Made by a program: the position numbers and the translations under genes. DNA of 64,000 nt from Acerihabitans arboris (lineage in GTDB: Bacteria; Pseudomonadota; Gammaproteobacteria; Enterobacterales; Enterobacteriaceae), in contig NZ_WUBS01000022.1 of assembly GCF_010131535.1 (NCBI RefSeq), forward strand, positions 1-64,000, read 5' to 3'. A model generated the notes under the pieces. It ran no database searches, was not told the DNA's origin, and was given only the letters and a program-made list of their open reading frames with translations. Positions within the stretch are counted from its first letter, which is position 1; the number at the start of each line of letters is the position of its first letter. Shown here one piece after another: positions 48,426-58,335 of the stretch.

Positions 48426-49526
48426 ATGTCATACGCAATCCGAGTACAGGTTTCCCCCGACAATTATTACTCCTACCCCGGCGCCATCGAACAACTGGCG
48501 CAATTTTATCCTGAGGACGCGCTGGAAAACGCGGTGTGGATTTATGGCCAGCGGGCGCTGGCGTCGGCGCGCGCCTACCTGCCGGCGGCCTTTGACGCCC
48601 CCGGCGCGCTACGCATCGGTTTTGGCGGCCACTGCAGTGAAAGCGACGTTGCGGATCTGGCGCGCCGGGCCGGCGACGATCGCCGGGTGGTGATAGGCGT
48701 CGGCGGCGGGGCGGTACTGGATACCGCCAAGGTCGTGGCCCGCCGCCTGGGCGTCCCGCTGGTGGCGATACCCACCATTGCCGCCACCTGCGCCGCCTGG
48801 ACGCCGCTGTCGGTCTGGTACAACGACGCCGGACAGGCCCTGCGCTTCGAAATCTTCGCCGACGCCAACCACCTGGTGCTGGTGGAGCCGCGCATTATCC
48901 TGGCGGCGCCGAAAGCCTACCTGCTGGCGGGCATCGGCGATACGCTGGCAAAATGGTATGAAGCGGTGGTGCTCAGCCCCGAACCGGAAACACTGCCGCT
49001 CACCGTGCGCCTGGGACTCCAGACCGCGCTGGCGGCGCGCGATGTATTGCTCAACCAAAGCGCCGCCGCCCTGGAGGCGCTGGATCGGGGGGAGCTTAGC
49101 CAGGATTTCCTCGACGTGGTGGACGCCATCATTGCCGCCGGCGGCATGGTGGGCGGCCTCGGCGAACGCTATACCCGCGTGGCGGCCGCGCATGCGGTGC
49201 ATAACGGCTTAACGGCGCTGCCCGCCACCGCGCCTTTCCTGCACGGCACCAAGGTCGCCTACGGCATTTTGGTACAGTGCGCCCTGCTGGGACGGCACGA
49301 CTGGCTGCGCGAATTAAGCGCCGCCTGGGGCCGTTTCGGCCTGCCGACGTCGCTGGCGGCCATGCGGGTGGATATTAACGATCGGGACGCTATCGGCCAG
49401 CTTATCGCCCGCACCCTCCAGACCGGCGAATCCATCCACCTGGTGCCGATAACGATAAATGACGCCATCCTGCTGCAGGCGCTGCGCGACGTCGAACAGG
49501 TCGCCGGCAGCCCAATCCTGCAATAA
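48426..49526 (+). CDS. hcxA: hydroxycarboxylate dehydrogenase A (YbdH), iron-type alcohol dehydrogenase fold
   Basis: 366 residues from ATG 48426 (MSYAIRVQVSPDNYYSYPGA) against 362 in E. coli YbdH, with near-identical blocks (CSESDV, VVIGVGGGAVLDTAK, PTIAATCAAWTPLSVWYNDA). NAD(P)-binding GGG motif near 95-101; metal-binding His residues lie in AAAHAVHNG and FLHGTKVAYG. E. coli HcxA reduces 2-oxo acids such as oxobutyrate. In E. coli ybdH is elsewhere on the chromosome; here it stands where cirA would be, between lysP and yeiG. Confidence 0.93.
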   Translation: MSYAIRVQVSPDNYYSYPGAIEQLAQFYPEDALENAVWIYGQRALASARAYLPAAFDAPGALRIGFGGHCSESDVADLARRAGDDRRVVIGVGGGAVLDTAKVVARRLGVPLVAIPTIAATCAAWTPLSVWYNDAGQALRFEIFADANHLVLVEPRIILAAPKAYLLAGIGDTLAKWYEAVVLSPEPETLPLTVRLGLQTALAARDVLLNQSAAALEALDRGELSQDFLDVVDAIIAAGGMVGGLGERYTRVAAAHAVHNGLTALPATAPFLHGTKVAYGILVQCALLGRHDWLRELSAAWGRFGLPTSLAAMRVDINDRDAIGQLIARTLQTGESIHLVPITINDAILLQALRDVEQVAGSPILQ

Positions 49527-49687
49527 ACGCAGGCAACGCCCATCCACGATCGCCGCATTCTGGACCGGCCTGTTCAAGGGAGCGCGCGCCGATGGGGTCG
49601 GAGCGGCCTTGTCAGGCCGCCGAAGCGCCCCAGGGTGCGGTAGGTCCGCAAACTCCGCGCTTAAACCCGGCGGGCGCTAACGGAGAG

Positions 49688-50536
49688 TCAGCCGTTAAGA
49701 TGTTCGGCGTGGAAGCGCAGATGATCCTCGATAAAGCTGGCGATAAAGAAATAGCTATGATCATAGCCCGGCTGGATACGCAGGGTCAGCGGCCAGCTGT
49801 TCCGACGCGCCGCCTCCGCCAGCTTCGCCGGCTGCAGCTGCGTCGCCAGGAATTGATCGCCATCGCCCTGGTCTATCAGCATCGGCAACCGCCGGGCCTC
49901 GTCGCCCGCCAGCAAATGGCAACTATCGTATTCCAGCCACGCCTGCTCGTCATCGCCCAGATACTCACTGAACGCCTTACGCCCCCAGGGCACCTGCGCC
50001 GGATTAACGATGGGCGCAAACGCCGACACGGAACTAAACCGCCCCGGAAAACGCAACGCCAACATCAGCGCGCCGTGGCCGCCCATCGAATGCCCCATGA
50101 TGGACTGCCGGGAGCTCACCGCAAACTGTCGCCGCACCAACGCCGGCAGCTCATCGGCCACATAGTCGAACATCCGGAAATGCCCGGCCCACGGCTCCCG
50201 GGTCGCGTTGACATAAAACCCCGCGCCCTGGCCCAAATCATAGGCCGCGTCATCCGGCACCCCCTCGCCGCGCGGACTGGTGTCCGGCATCACCAACAAC
50301 AGGTTAAGCTCGGCGGCCAACCGCTGGGCACCGCTTTTTTGGCTAAAATTCTCATCGCTACAGGTCAGCCCCGACAGCCAGAACACCACATGCGGCGGCG
50401 CCGCGTGCCGATCGGCGGGCGGGACGAACAGGCTATAGGTCATCAGCCCGCCGGTGCTCGCCGAGCGATGGCGAAAACGACACTGCCGGCCGCCGAACAG
50501 CAGATGCTCATCAATACACTCAGGCCTATCATCCAT
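49688..50536 (-). CDS. yeiG: S-formylglutathione hydrolase YeiG
   Basis: 282 residues (278 in E. coli), esterase D family. The nucleophile Ser is at 150 ([13 protein letters not shown]); the remaining triad lies in IDQGDGDQF and [13 protein letters not shown]. It releases formate from S-formylglutathione, the last step of glutathione-dependent formaldehyde removal. No partner formaldehyde dehydrogenase gene is in the window. Its ATG overlaps the stop of the upstream LysR gene by one base (TAATG). Confidence 0.94.
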   Translation of the reverse strand: MDDRPECIDEHLLFGGRQCRFRHRSASTGGLMTYSLFVPPADRHAAPPHVVFWLSGLTCSDENFSQKSGAQRLAAELNLLLVMPDTSPRGEGVPDDAAYDLGQGAGFYVNATREPWAGHFRMFDYVADELPALVRRQFAVSSRQSIMGHSMGGHGALMLALRFPGRFSSVSAFAPIVNPAQVPWGRKAFSEYLGDDEQAWLEYDSCHLLAGDEARRLPMLIDQGDGDQFLATQLQPAKLAEAARRNSWPLTLRIQPGYDHSYFFIASFIEDHLRFHAEHLNG

Positions 50537-51450
50537 TACACATTCTCCAGTATTACCTCGTTGTGCGCAAACCCGTTCCCGGCCGCGGCCGGCTGTTGTT
50601 CCATAATGAATTTTTTCAGCGCCGCCACGTTGGGGCTAAAGGCCTCGGCGCGCCAGATCAGCCAGGTAGCCGCCGCGGCGGTTTCCGCCGGCAGCTCATG
50701 CACCGACACCCGCTGTCGGTCCGGCAACTGCCGCAACACCGCCAGCGGCAACATGGCGACGCCGGCGCCGCTGGCAACGCAGGCCAGCATGGTATGGTAC
50801 GACTGGATTTCCAGGATCGGCCCGGGGGCGACCCCCTCATTTTGGAACCACCCTTCAAAGCGCCGGCGGTAAGAGCAACTGGGGCTAAAGGCAAACAACG
50901 TCTTGCCGCCGATATCCGCCGGGCCGTCAATCGGCGGCTGATCGAGCGCGGCAATCAGCACCAACGTCTCGGCAAAGCTAAAACAACTGCTGATTTCAGG
51001 ATAGTTGACCGGCCCGTCCACCAGGGCGGCGGCCAGGGTCCCGGCGCGCACGCCGTCCAGCATATCCCCCGAGGAACCGGTCACCAGCGACAGGGACACC
51101 CGGGGGAAATGCTGATGGTAGGTGGCCAGCAGCGCGGGCAGGCGGATGGCCGCCGTGCTTTCCATCGCGCCGAGGGCAAAATTGCCGGTCGGCTCCCCGG
51201 CGTGGGTCATGCTGATGGCCTCCTCGCTCAGCGCCAGGATGCGCGTCGCGTAGCCCAGGAAATTATGCCCCATCGGCGACAGCCGCAGGCGCTGTTTTTC
51301 CCGAATAAACAGATCGGCGCCCAGCTCCCGCTCCAGCTGGCGCAGCCGGGTGGTCAGGTTGGACGGCACGCGGTGCAACAGCTCGGCGGCGCGCGCCAGC
51401 GAACCGGTACCGGCGGTGGCGCAGAACATTTTCAGCTGGGTCAGATCCAT
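50536..51450 (-). CDS. LysR-type regulator of the PtrR (YneJ) kind
   Basis: 304 residues. The HTH and linker are very like E. coli PtrR ([56 protein letters not shown]). The effector domain includes [13 protein letters not shown]. coli PtrR acts on putrescine use and sits beside sad; here the gene is joined to yeiG by a TAATG overlap and is divergent from an MFS transporter. Its target is therefore unknown; I give no symbol. Confidence 0.85.
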   Translation of the reverse strand: MDLTQLKMFCATAGTGSLARAAELLHRVPSNLTTRLRQLERELGADLFIREKQRLRLSPMGHNFLGYATRILALSEEAISMTHAGEPTGNFALGAMESTAAIRLPALLATYHQHFPRVSLSLVTGSSGDMLDGVRAGTLAAALVDGPVNYPEISSCFSFAETLVLIAALDQPPIDGPADIGGKTLFAFSPSCSYRRRFEGWFQNEGVAPGPILEIQSYHTMLACVASGAGVAMLPLAVLRQLPDRQRVSVHELPAETAAAATWLIWRAEAFSPNVAALKKFIMEQQPAAAGNGFAHNEVILENV

Positions 51451-51552
51451 GTGTTCTCTATTTGTAATTAACTTGGTCTTAATTATTCATTTTTAGTGAG
51501 TTTATTGATCGTGCATGCTATTGGCAATATTAATCTACCATCCGGAGAGGAT

Positions 51553-52677
51553 ATGGCAATAAAAGCGGCCCTGAGCGGCTTCCTGGCGCTGCTGGTGGCG
51601 ATGGGCATCGGGCGTTTTGCCTTTACGCCGCAGGTGCCGTTGATGATAGGCGCGGGGCAGCTGACCCTTACCGGGGCGGGGGTGGTGGCGACCTGTAATT
51701 ACCTGGGATACCTGCTGGGCGCCTTCGACGCCATGCGTTCGGCGAACGGACTGGAAAAACGGCTGTGGATCGGGCTGTGGGGCGCGGTGGCGCTGACGCT
51801 GCTTTCGGCCCAGACCCATAGCCTGCTGGCGCACGGCCTGCTGCGCCTGCTGATAGGCGCGGCCAGCGGCTGGGCCATGGTGCTGGTGGCGGCCTGGACC
51901 AACGACCGGCTGGTACAGCTGCGCCGCCCGGCGCTCGGCGCGGCGGTATTCGCCGGTCCCGGCGCCGGCATCCTGGCCAGCGGCCTGCTGGCGCTGGTCA
52001 TGCATCGTCTCGGCGTTAACGTCGCCGACGCCTGGCTGGTCTACGGCGTCACCGCGCTGGTGCTGGTGGCGGCCATCAGCCCCCACCTGCCGCGCGGCGG
52101 CGAACTGACGCGCCGGGGACCGCGCGACGCCATGCCGGCGCTCACCCCGGCGCTGAAAAACCTGGTCTGGAGCTACTCGCTGGCGGGCTTCGGGTATATC
52201 CTGCCTGCGACCTTCCTGGCGCAGATGGCGGCCGCGCGTTTTCCCGGCAGCGAAACCGGCCACTGGGTCTGGCCGGTGTTCGGCGCCGCCAGCATGGCGG
52301 GCATCGGCGTCGGCATCCTGACCCGCCATTGCCTCAGCGCCGGTAAACGGCTGGCGCTGACCCTGTGGGCGCAAACGATCGGCGTCGTCCTGATGATCGC
52401 CATGCCGGGCGTCGGCGGACTGATGACCGGCGCGCTGCTCACCGGCGGCGGGTTTTTAAGCGTGGTGCAGCTGACGCTGGTCTGCGCCCGCCGCCAGGCG
52501 CCGGATCATATGCGCTATATGGCCGGCCTGCTGACCTGTGGTTACGCGCTGGGGCAGTTGGCCGGCCCCATGCTTTCGTCGCTGGCCAGCGCCCTGACCG
52601 GCCGGCTGGAGCCGGCCCTGGTGGCGGCGGCGGCGGCGCTGGCGCTGGCCGGCGCGCTGGTATGGCGCCAGCCCTGA
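51553..52677 (+). CDS. YbfB/YjiJ-family MFS transporter
   Basis: 374 residues from ATG 51553, which follows GGAGAGG; a GTG at 51496 would lengthen it by 19 unlikely residues. Twelve hydrophobic segments begin AALSGFLALLVAMGIGRFAF, the family's typical first helix, and FTPQVPLMI follows. YbfB/YjiJ proteins are uncharacterised. It is divergent from the PtrR-like LysR gene across 102 bp, the usual layout for a regulator and its target. Confidence 0.82.
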   Translation: MAIKAALSGFLALLVAMGIGRFAFTPQVPLMIGAGQLTLTGAGVVATCNYLGYLLGAFDAMRSANGLEKRLWIGLWGAVALTLLSAQTHSLLAHGLLRLLIGAASGWAMVLVAAWTNDRLVQLRRPALGAAVFAGPGAGILASGLLALVMHRLGVNVADAWLVYGVTALVLVAAISPHLPRGGELTRRGPRDAMPALTPALKNLVWSYSLAGFGYILPATFLAQMAAARFPGSETGHWVWPVFGAASMAGIGVGILTRHCLSAGKRLALTLWAQTIGVVLMIAMPGVGGLMTGALLTGGGFLSVVQLTLVCARRQAPDHMRYMAGLLTCGYALGQLAGPMLSSLASALTGRLEPALVAAAAALALAGALVWRQP

Positions 52678-52836
52678 GCCGGGTGGGGGGCTTAACGGCG
52701 ACAACCAGGCCAAACCTGCGACAATTTCATCCAACATGAAACACAATCACTGGATAAACGCGGCGCTCTCCACTAGAGTGGGGGCGCATCTTGACGCGAT
52801 GAGATCAAGAGCAGATAGGCCTGCCGGAGAAAAAGT

Positions 52837-53502
52837 ATGCTATCGCTGACAACTGAAGCCGCACTGGTGCATGAAGCCTTAATGACGCGCGGCCTCGAAA
52901 CGCCCCTGCGCGGCGAAGTGCTGGACGGGGAAACCCGCAAACGGCAGATTGCCGAGCACATGACCGCCATTATGAATTTGCTTAACCTGGATCTATCCGA
53001 CGACAGCCTGGCGGAAACGCCGCATCGGATTGCCAAAATGTATGTTGATGAAATTTTTTCCGGCCTGGATTACGCCAATTTCCCCAAAATCACCCTGATT
53101 CAAAATAAGATGAAGGTGGATGAAATGGTTACGGTACGGGATATCACCCTGACCAGCACCTGCGAACACCACTTTGTGATTATCGACGGCAAGGCCACCG
53201 TGGCCTATATCCCGAAGGACAGCGTGATCGGATTGTCGAAAATCAATCGCATCGTACAGTTTTTCGCCCAGCGCCCGCAGGTGCAGGAGCGTTTGACGCA
53301 GCAAATCCTGGTCGCGCTGCAAACCCTGCTCGGCACCCTGAACGTGGCGGTCTCCATCGACGCGGTGCACTACTGTGTAAAAGCGCGCGGCATCCGCGAC
53401 GCCACCAGCGCCACCACCACCACCTCGCTTGGCGGATTGTTTAAATCCAGCCAGAATACCCGCCAGGAATTTTTACGGGCCGTACGCCACCACAACGGCT
53501 GA
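52837..53502 (+). CDS. folE: GTP cyclohydrolase I
   Basis: 221 residues (222 in E. coli). Zinc ligands are visible at Cys 109 and His 112 (LTSTCEHHF) and Cys 180 ([10 protein letters not shown]). It makes dihydroneopterin triphosphate from GTP, the first step of folate synthesis. It lies 60 bp before yeiB on the same strand, the same pair as in E. coli. Confidence 0.96.
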   Translation: MLSLTTEAALVHEALMTRGLETPLRGEVLDGETRKRQIAEHMTAIMNLLNLDLSDDSLAETPHRIAKMYVDEIFSGLDYANFPKITLIQNKMKVDEMVTVRDITLTSTCEHHFVIIDGKATVAYIPKDSVIGLSKINRIVQFFAQRPQVQERLTQQILVALQTLLGTLNVAVSIDAVHYCVKARGIRDATSATTTTSLGGLFKSSQNTRQEFLRAVRHHNG

Positions 53503-53562
53503 TGCGGCGCTGGCTTAAGACGTTGCGGCGCGGATCGCGCCGTTTGAATGAAGAGGTTGCCC

Positions 53563-54723
53563 ATGCGCGAGCGCATCGCCATGCTGGACTGCGCGCGGGG
53601 GATGGCGATTCTCGGCATCCTGCTGATGAACATCACCGCCTTCGGCCTGCCGAAGGCGGCCTACCTCAATCCGGCCTTTATGGGCGCGCCGTCCCTGGCC
53701 GACGCCTGGACCTGGGCGGTGATGGATATGGTGGCGCAGGTCAAGTTCCTGACCCTGTTCGCGCTGCTCTTCGGCGCCGGCCTGCAAATGCTTATCCCGC
53801 GCGGTGGTCGCTGGATACGCTCGCGGCTGCTGTGGCTGATGGCGTTCGGGCTTATCCACGGCATCTTCTTCTGGGACGGCGATATCCTGCTGGACTACGG
53901 CCTGGTGGGGTTGCTCTGTTTGGGCGCCATCCGCCACGATCTACCGCCCGGGCGCCTGATCGGCGCCGGCATCGCCCTGTACGCCATCGGCCTCGGCATC
54001 CTGCTGCTGATGCAGGCGATGCTGGCCGACGCGCCGCCTGGGCGCTTCTGGCTGCCCGGCGTGGCCGACCGGATTTACGAATATTACTGGCAAACCACCG
54101 GCGGCCCCGAGGCCTGGGCGATACGCCTGGATTTATTGCAGGCGAGCCTTATGTCGCTGGCGGCGCAGTACGGCTGGCTGCTGGCCGGGGCCATGCTGAT
54201 CGGCGCCGGGCTGATGCGCAGCGGCTGGCTGGCGGGCAAAAGAAGCCCCGCGCATTATCGGCGTATGGCGGCCTGGCTTATCCCGCTTGGGCTGTTGATC
54301 AACCTGCCGTCGGTAGTCGCGCAGTGGCAGTCGGGCTGGGCCTATCACTGGTGCGCGTTCCTGCTGCAAATTCCCCGCGAGCTGGGCGCGCCGTTCCAGG
54401 CGATCGGCTACGTGGCGCTGTGCTATGGTTTCTGGCCGGCCATCGGCGGCCTGCGCGCCGCCGGCTGGGTCGGCAACGTCGGACGCATGGCGTTGAGCAA
54501 TTACCTGCTGCAAACGCTGTTATGCACCCTGGTGTTTAACCAGTTCGGCCTGTTTCTGTCCTTTGGCCGCGCCGGCCTGCTGCTGCTGGTGCCGCCCGTC
54601 TGGCTGGCCAATATCCTGTTTTCCGCCCTGTGGCTGCGCTTTTTCAAACAGGGGCCGATGGAGTGGGTATGGCGCCGGCTTACCCGGCTGACCGGCGGCG
54701 CCGCGATGCCCGCCGCCGGCTGA
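53563..54723 (+). CDS. yeiB: DUF418 membrane protein YeiB
   Basis: 386 residues from ATG 53563; an ATG at 53548 is also in frame but GAAGAGG stands ideally before the later one, and E. coli YeiB is 385 residues. About ten membrane segments; the start MRERIAMLDCARGMAILGIL and the DUF418 C-terminal end (WVGNVGRMALSNYLLQTL) are clear. The family is acyltransferase-3-related; its activity is unknown. Confidence 0.92.
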   Translation: MRERIAMLDCARGMAILGILLMNITAFGLPKAAYLNPAFMGAPSLADAWTWAVMDMVAQVKFLTLFALLFGAGLQMLIPRGGRWIRSRLLWLMAFGLIHGIFFWDGDILLDYGLVGLLCLGAIRHDLPPGRLIGAGIALYAIGLGILLLMQAMLADAPPGRFWLPGVADRIYEYYWQTTGGPEAWAIRLDLLQASLMSLAAQYGWLLAGAMLIGAGLMRSGWLAGKRSPAHYRRMAAWLIPLGLLINLPSVVAQWQSGWAYHWCAFLLQIPRELGAPFQAIGYVALCYGFWPAIGGLRAAGWVGNVGRMALSNYLLQTLLCTLVFNQFGLFLSFGRAGLLLLVPPVWLANILFSALWLRFFKQGPMEWVWRRLTRLTGGAAMPAAG

Positions 54724-54853
54724 CGCCGCCGCCGCTTCGCGTTGAACACCTGGCCCGGCCGCCTATGGCCGCGGCCGCTTAACGCCGGCCCGGGCCGTTG
54801 AACCCCGTCACCACGGTTTTTATTCAGCGGTAGAGATCAGGCGCTTGCCCGCG

Positions 54854-54870
54854 CTTAAGGTTTGGTTAAT
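54854..54870 (+). promoter_or_regulatory. PmrA (BasR) box of the eptA promoter
   Basis: CTTAAG-GTTTG-GTTAAT is a direct repeat of the PmrA half-site YTTAAK with the proper five-base spacing; the first half is exact and the second has one mismatch. A TAATAT at 54892-54897 is a suitable -10, so the box would overlap the -35 region, as at other PmrA-activated promoters. This makes the operon self-activated through its own BasR. Confidence 0.78.
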
Positions 54871-54917
54871 ACAATCATGGTTAACTGGCGCTAATATTTT
54901 CCAGAGCTAACCTGAAT

Positions 54918-56570
54918 ATGTGGTTCAACATTGCTAAAGTCGCGCCGCGGCCGACGGTCAGTCCGTGGTTTTTCAATATTATCGTGGCGCTGGTGATTAC
55001 GTTTTTCCAAAATGTCATCTATTTTAAAAACGTTTTAAAATTAGTTGATATATCGGTCGGTGATAATCTGCTGTTTTTTATCAGCATGCCGCTTACCCTG
55101 CTGTTCGCGCTGAATGTGGTCTTCAGCGTGATCCTGTTGCCTTATATACGCAAGCCCATCGTTATCCTGTTTTTTATCTGTGACGCCCTGGCGCAGTATT
55201 TTATGCAGACCTACGGCATCATCATCGATCGGGGCATGATCCAAAACACGCTCGATACCACGCTGGTGGAGAGCGTGACGCTGCTGACGCCGCGGCTGGC
55301 GCTGTTCTTCCTGGTTTTCGCCATCCTGCCCTCGCTGCTGGTGCTGTGGATCAAGGTCAAACCCACGGCGCCCACCTGGCAAAATATCGGGCTGCATATC
55401 CTGAATGTTCTGTTATCCCTGTGCATTATCGCGCTGGTGGCGACCTTCTTTTATAAGGACTATGCCTCGCTGATGAGGAATAACCAGCAACTGGTCAAAA
55501 ACCTGGTCCCCAGCGATATGGTGCTCGGCAGTTATTCCTATTACAAACATGATTACGTCCAAAAAATGCCCTTCGCCGAGCGCGGCCTGGACGCGCGTAA
55601 AGTTCCCCCCGCCCATGATAATCACAAAAAGAACCTGATCATCCTGGTGGTGGGCGAGACCTCCCGGGCGCAGGATTTCTCGCTGGGCGGCTATGGCAAG
55701 TTGACCAATCCCAAACTGGCGGCGGACAACGTGATTTATTTTCCGCACACCTCGTCCTGCGGCACCGCCACCGCGGTATCGGTGCCCTGCATGTTTTCCG
55801 GCATGACGCGCCGGCGCTACGACGGCGCAAAGGCCGACAGCCAGAGCAATGCGCTGGATATTATCCAGCGGGCGCGGGTGGATGTCCTGTGGCGGGAAAA
55901 CGACGGCGGTTGCAAAGGGGTTTGCCTGCGGGTGCCCACCGAGCAGCTCGGCACCTGGCATTTGCCCGAACTCTGCGCCGAAGGCGTATGCCTGGATGAA
56001 GCCATGCTGCGCAACCTGGACGGTTATATCGGCGCGCACGACAACGACCAGGTCATTGTGCTGCATACCGTCGGCAGCCACGGCCCGGCCTATTATCAGC
56101 GCTACCCGAAGACCGCCGCCGCTTTTACGCCGGCCTGCGACACCAATGAGATTCAAACCTGCTCAAACCAGGCGCTGGTTAACACTTATGACAATACTAT
56201 TGTCTATATAGACGACATGCTTGATAAGACCATAAAATTGCTGCAAGCTCACAATGATAAGTTCAATACCGCCCTGGTCTATCTGTCCGATCACGGCGAA
56301 TCCCTGGGCGAGAACGGCGTCTATCTGCACGGCATGCCTTACGCCGTGGCGCCGGCCCAGCAAACCCATATCCCGATGCTGATATGGTTGTCGCCTGGCT
56401 ACCTCCAGTCGCATGCCGTCCGGGAAGACTGCCTGCGAGACCGGGCAAAACGACAGGCCTACTCACAAGATAATCTCTTCTCAACGTTGCTTGGACTCGT
56501 GGACGTCAAAACGCAGCTCTATCAGCCGGATCTTGATGTGTTACAACCCTGCCGGGATGCGCAGCAATGA
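54918..56570 (+). CDS. eptA: lipid A phosphoethanolamine transferase EptA (PmrC)
   Basis: 550 residues (547 in E. coli). Five membrane segments fill residues 1-190. The periplasmic sulfatase-like catalytic domain follows, with the phosphoethanolamine-accepting Thr in VVGETSRAQDF near 248 and metal-binding YLSDHGESLGEN near 455-466. Cysteine pairs typical of the family are present (SSCGTATAVSVPCMFSG, GCKGVCLRVP). It adds phosphoethanolamine to lipid A and so lowers polymyxin binding. The stop overlaps basR by 4 bp. Confidence 0.96.
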   Translation: MWFNIAKVAPRPTVSPWFFNIIVALVITFFQNVIYFKNVLKLVDISVGDNLLFFISMPLTLLFALNVVFSVILLPYIRKPIVILFFICDALAQYFMQTYGIIIDRGMIQNTLDTTLVESVTLLTPRLALFFLVFAILPSLLVLWIKVKPTAPTWQNIGLHILNVLLSLCIIALVATFFYKDYASLMRNNQQLVKNLVPSDMVLGSYSYYKHDYVQKMPFAERGLDARKVPPAHDNHKKNLIILVVGETSRAQDFSLGGYGKLTNPKLAADNVIYFPHTSSCGTATAVSVPCMFSGMTRRRYDGAKADSQSNALDIIQRARVDVLWRENDGGCKGVCLRVPTEQLGTWHLPELCAEGVCLDEAMLRNLDGYIGAHDNDQVIVLHTVGSHGPAYYQRYPKTAAAFTPACDTNEIQTCSNQALVNTYDNTIVYIDDMLDKTIKLLQAHNDKFNTALVYLSDHGESLGENGVYLHGMPYAVAPAQQTHIPMLIWLSPGYLQSHAVREDCLRDRAKRQAYSQDNLFSTLLGLVDVKTQLYQPDLDVLQPCRDAQQ

Positions 56571-57244
56571 AAATACTGATCATAGAAGACGACAAATTAT
56601 TGCGGGACGGCCTGCGGATGGCGCTGCAGCAGGAGGGCTACGCCAGCGATAGCGCCGGCAACCTGCGCGAGGCGGAAAATTTCATGGCCAGCACCGCCTA
56701 CAGCCTGGCAATCCTCGACCTGGGCCTGCCGGACGGCGACGGAATGTCGCTGCTGAATCTCTGGCGCAGGGCGGGCAACGACGTGCCGGTGCTGATCCTG
56801 ACCGCGCGCGACGGCGTCGACGAGCGGGTGCGCGGCCTGAACCTCGGGGCGGACGATTACCTGGTCAAACCCTTTGCCCTTAGCGAGCTGCTGGCCAGGG
56901 TGCGGGCCATTATCCGCCGTCACCAGGGCAAAAGTAATAACCAGCTGTGGGTGGATAATATTTCCCTCGATTTAACCAGCCACGAAGTGACGCTGGACGG
57001 CAAAATCATCGAACTGACGCCGAAGGAATTCGCCATTCTCTCCCGGCTGATGCTGCGGGCGGGGCACCGTATCCATCGCGAAATCCTGCACCAGGATCTC
57101 TACAACTGGGATGACGATCCGTCATCCAACTCGCTCGAGGTGCATATCCATAACCTGCGGGCGAAAATCGGCAAGGAGCGTATCCGTACCCTGCGCGGCT
57201 TCGGTTACCTGCTGACCAAAACCGCCGAAGGCGAGCCGTCATGA
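56567..57244 (+). CDS. basR: two-component response regulator BasR (PmrA)
   Basis: 225 residues, OmpR/PhoB type. Receiver domain with phospho-Asp at 51 (LAILDLGLPDGDG) and Lys 101-region (DDYLVKPFAL); the winged-helix DNA-binding part covers about 125-220 (LTPKEFAILSRLML). It should bind the CTTAAG repeat in front of eptA. It overlaps both eptA and basS by 4 bp. Confidence 0.95.
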   Translation: MKILIIEDDKLLRDGLRMALQQEGYASDSAGNLREAENFMASTAYSLAILDLGLPDGDGMSLLNLWRRAGNDVPVLILTARDGVDERVRGLNLGADDYLVKPFALSELLARVRAIIRRHQGKSNNQLWVDNISLDLTSHEVTLDGKIIELTPKEFAILSRLMLRAGHRIHREILHQDLYNWDDDPSSNSLEVHIHNLRAKIGKERIRTLRGFGYLLTKTAEGEPS

Positions 57245-58326
57245 AAACCCCCGCCGACGGACCGATGGCCAGTATGCGCTGGCGTCTTATCGTGGTGCTG
57301 GGCATTATCCTGCTCTGCTGCCAGCTGATTACCGTTATCTGGTTATGGCATGAAAGCAAAGAGCAAATCGACCTGCTGGTCAACCGTACGCTGGCGGAAA
57401 ATGTGCGCAACGAGCACGTCAACCAGGAGATACGCGAAGCCATCGCCGCGCTGAGCGTGCCGGCGCTGATGATGATCATCTTCACGCTGTTCTTCTGCTT
57501 CCAGGCGGTGAACTGGATAACCCTGCCGCTCTCGCGCCTGCAGGATGCGCTTGGCTCCCGCAGCGCGGAAAGCTTCGAGCCGCTGCCGGAACACGGCAAT
57601 ATCCGCGAGGTGATTGCCGTCACCCGCAGCCTGAACCAACTGTTGTTCCGCCTCAATGCCACCCTGCAGCAGGACCGGCAGTTTACCTCCGACGTGGCGC
57701 ATGAACTGCGCACCCCCCTTTCCGGTATCCGGCTGCACCTGGAAGTACAGGAAAAGCAGTACGGCATCGACTGCCAGCCGCTGATCGAGCGGGTGGACAA
57801 TATGTCCTACACCGTAGAGCAACTGCTGCTGCTGGCGCGTATCCGCCACGATTTCTCCTCCGGCCATTACCAGACGGTCAGGTTCAGGGACGATGTGGTG
57901 ATACCGCAGCAAAACGAGCTGGACGAGATGGCGGGGCAGCGCGGCCAGCGGCTGCGCTGGATGCTGCCGGCAACGGAGATTGTGTTCCAGGGCAACGCCA
58001 TCCTGATGCGCCTGCTGCTGCGCAACCTGGTGGAGAACGCCCATCGCTATAGCCCGGCGGGCAGCGCTATCGTGGTGCAGCTAAAGCTCGATGGCGCCAA
58101 CGGCATCCTGCTGCAGGTTATCGACCAGGGGCCGGGCGTCGACCCGGCGAAGGCGGTGGAGCTGACCAGGGAATTTGTGCGTATGGATCAGCGCTATAAC
58201 GGCATCGGCCTGGGATTAAGCATCGTCACCCGCATCGCGCAGCTGCACAACGGCCGGTTCGAACTGGTCAACCGCGACGACCGCTCCGGCACTATCGCCC
58301 GGCTGTTCCTGAGCGAACCGGAGTAG
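57241..58326 (+). CDS. basS: two-component sensor kinase BasS (PmrB)
   Basis: 361 residues. Two membrane segments at about 13-35 and 71-91 flank a short periplasmic loop of about 35 residues containing an ExxE motif (EIRE, 63-66), the type of motif used by PmrB for Fe(III)/Al(III) sensing. HAMP is followed by the phospho-His at 154 (DVAHELRTPLSGI) and the HATPase (NLVENAHRYSPAG, DQGPGVD, GLGLSIV). Its stop is 9 bp from a further small gene. Confidence 0.94.
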   Translation: MKTPADGPMASMRWRLIVVLGIILLCCQLITVIWLWHESKEQIDLLVNRTLAENVRNEHVNQEIREAIAALSVPALMMIIFTLFFCFQAVNWITLPLSRLQDALGSRSAESFEPLPEHGNIREVIAVTRSLNQLLFRLNATLQQDRQFTSDVAHELRTPLSGIRLHLEVQEKQYGIDCQPLIERVDNMSYTVEQLLLLARIRHDFSSGHYQTVRFRDDVVIPQQNELDEMAGQRGQRLRWMLPATEIVFQGNAILMRLLLRNLVENAHRYSPAGSAIVVQLKLDGANGILLQVIDQGPGVDPAKAVELTREFVRMDQRYNGIGLGLSIVTRIAQLHNGRFELVNRDDRSGTIARLFLSEPE

Positions 58327-58335
58327 GGGACCATT

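Noticed and set aside
49527..49687. Terminator between hcxA and yeiG
   Set aside because: GC-rich dyads are present around 49610-49630 but no arm pair followed by a T run is clear enough to call.
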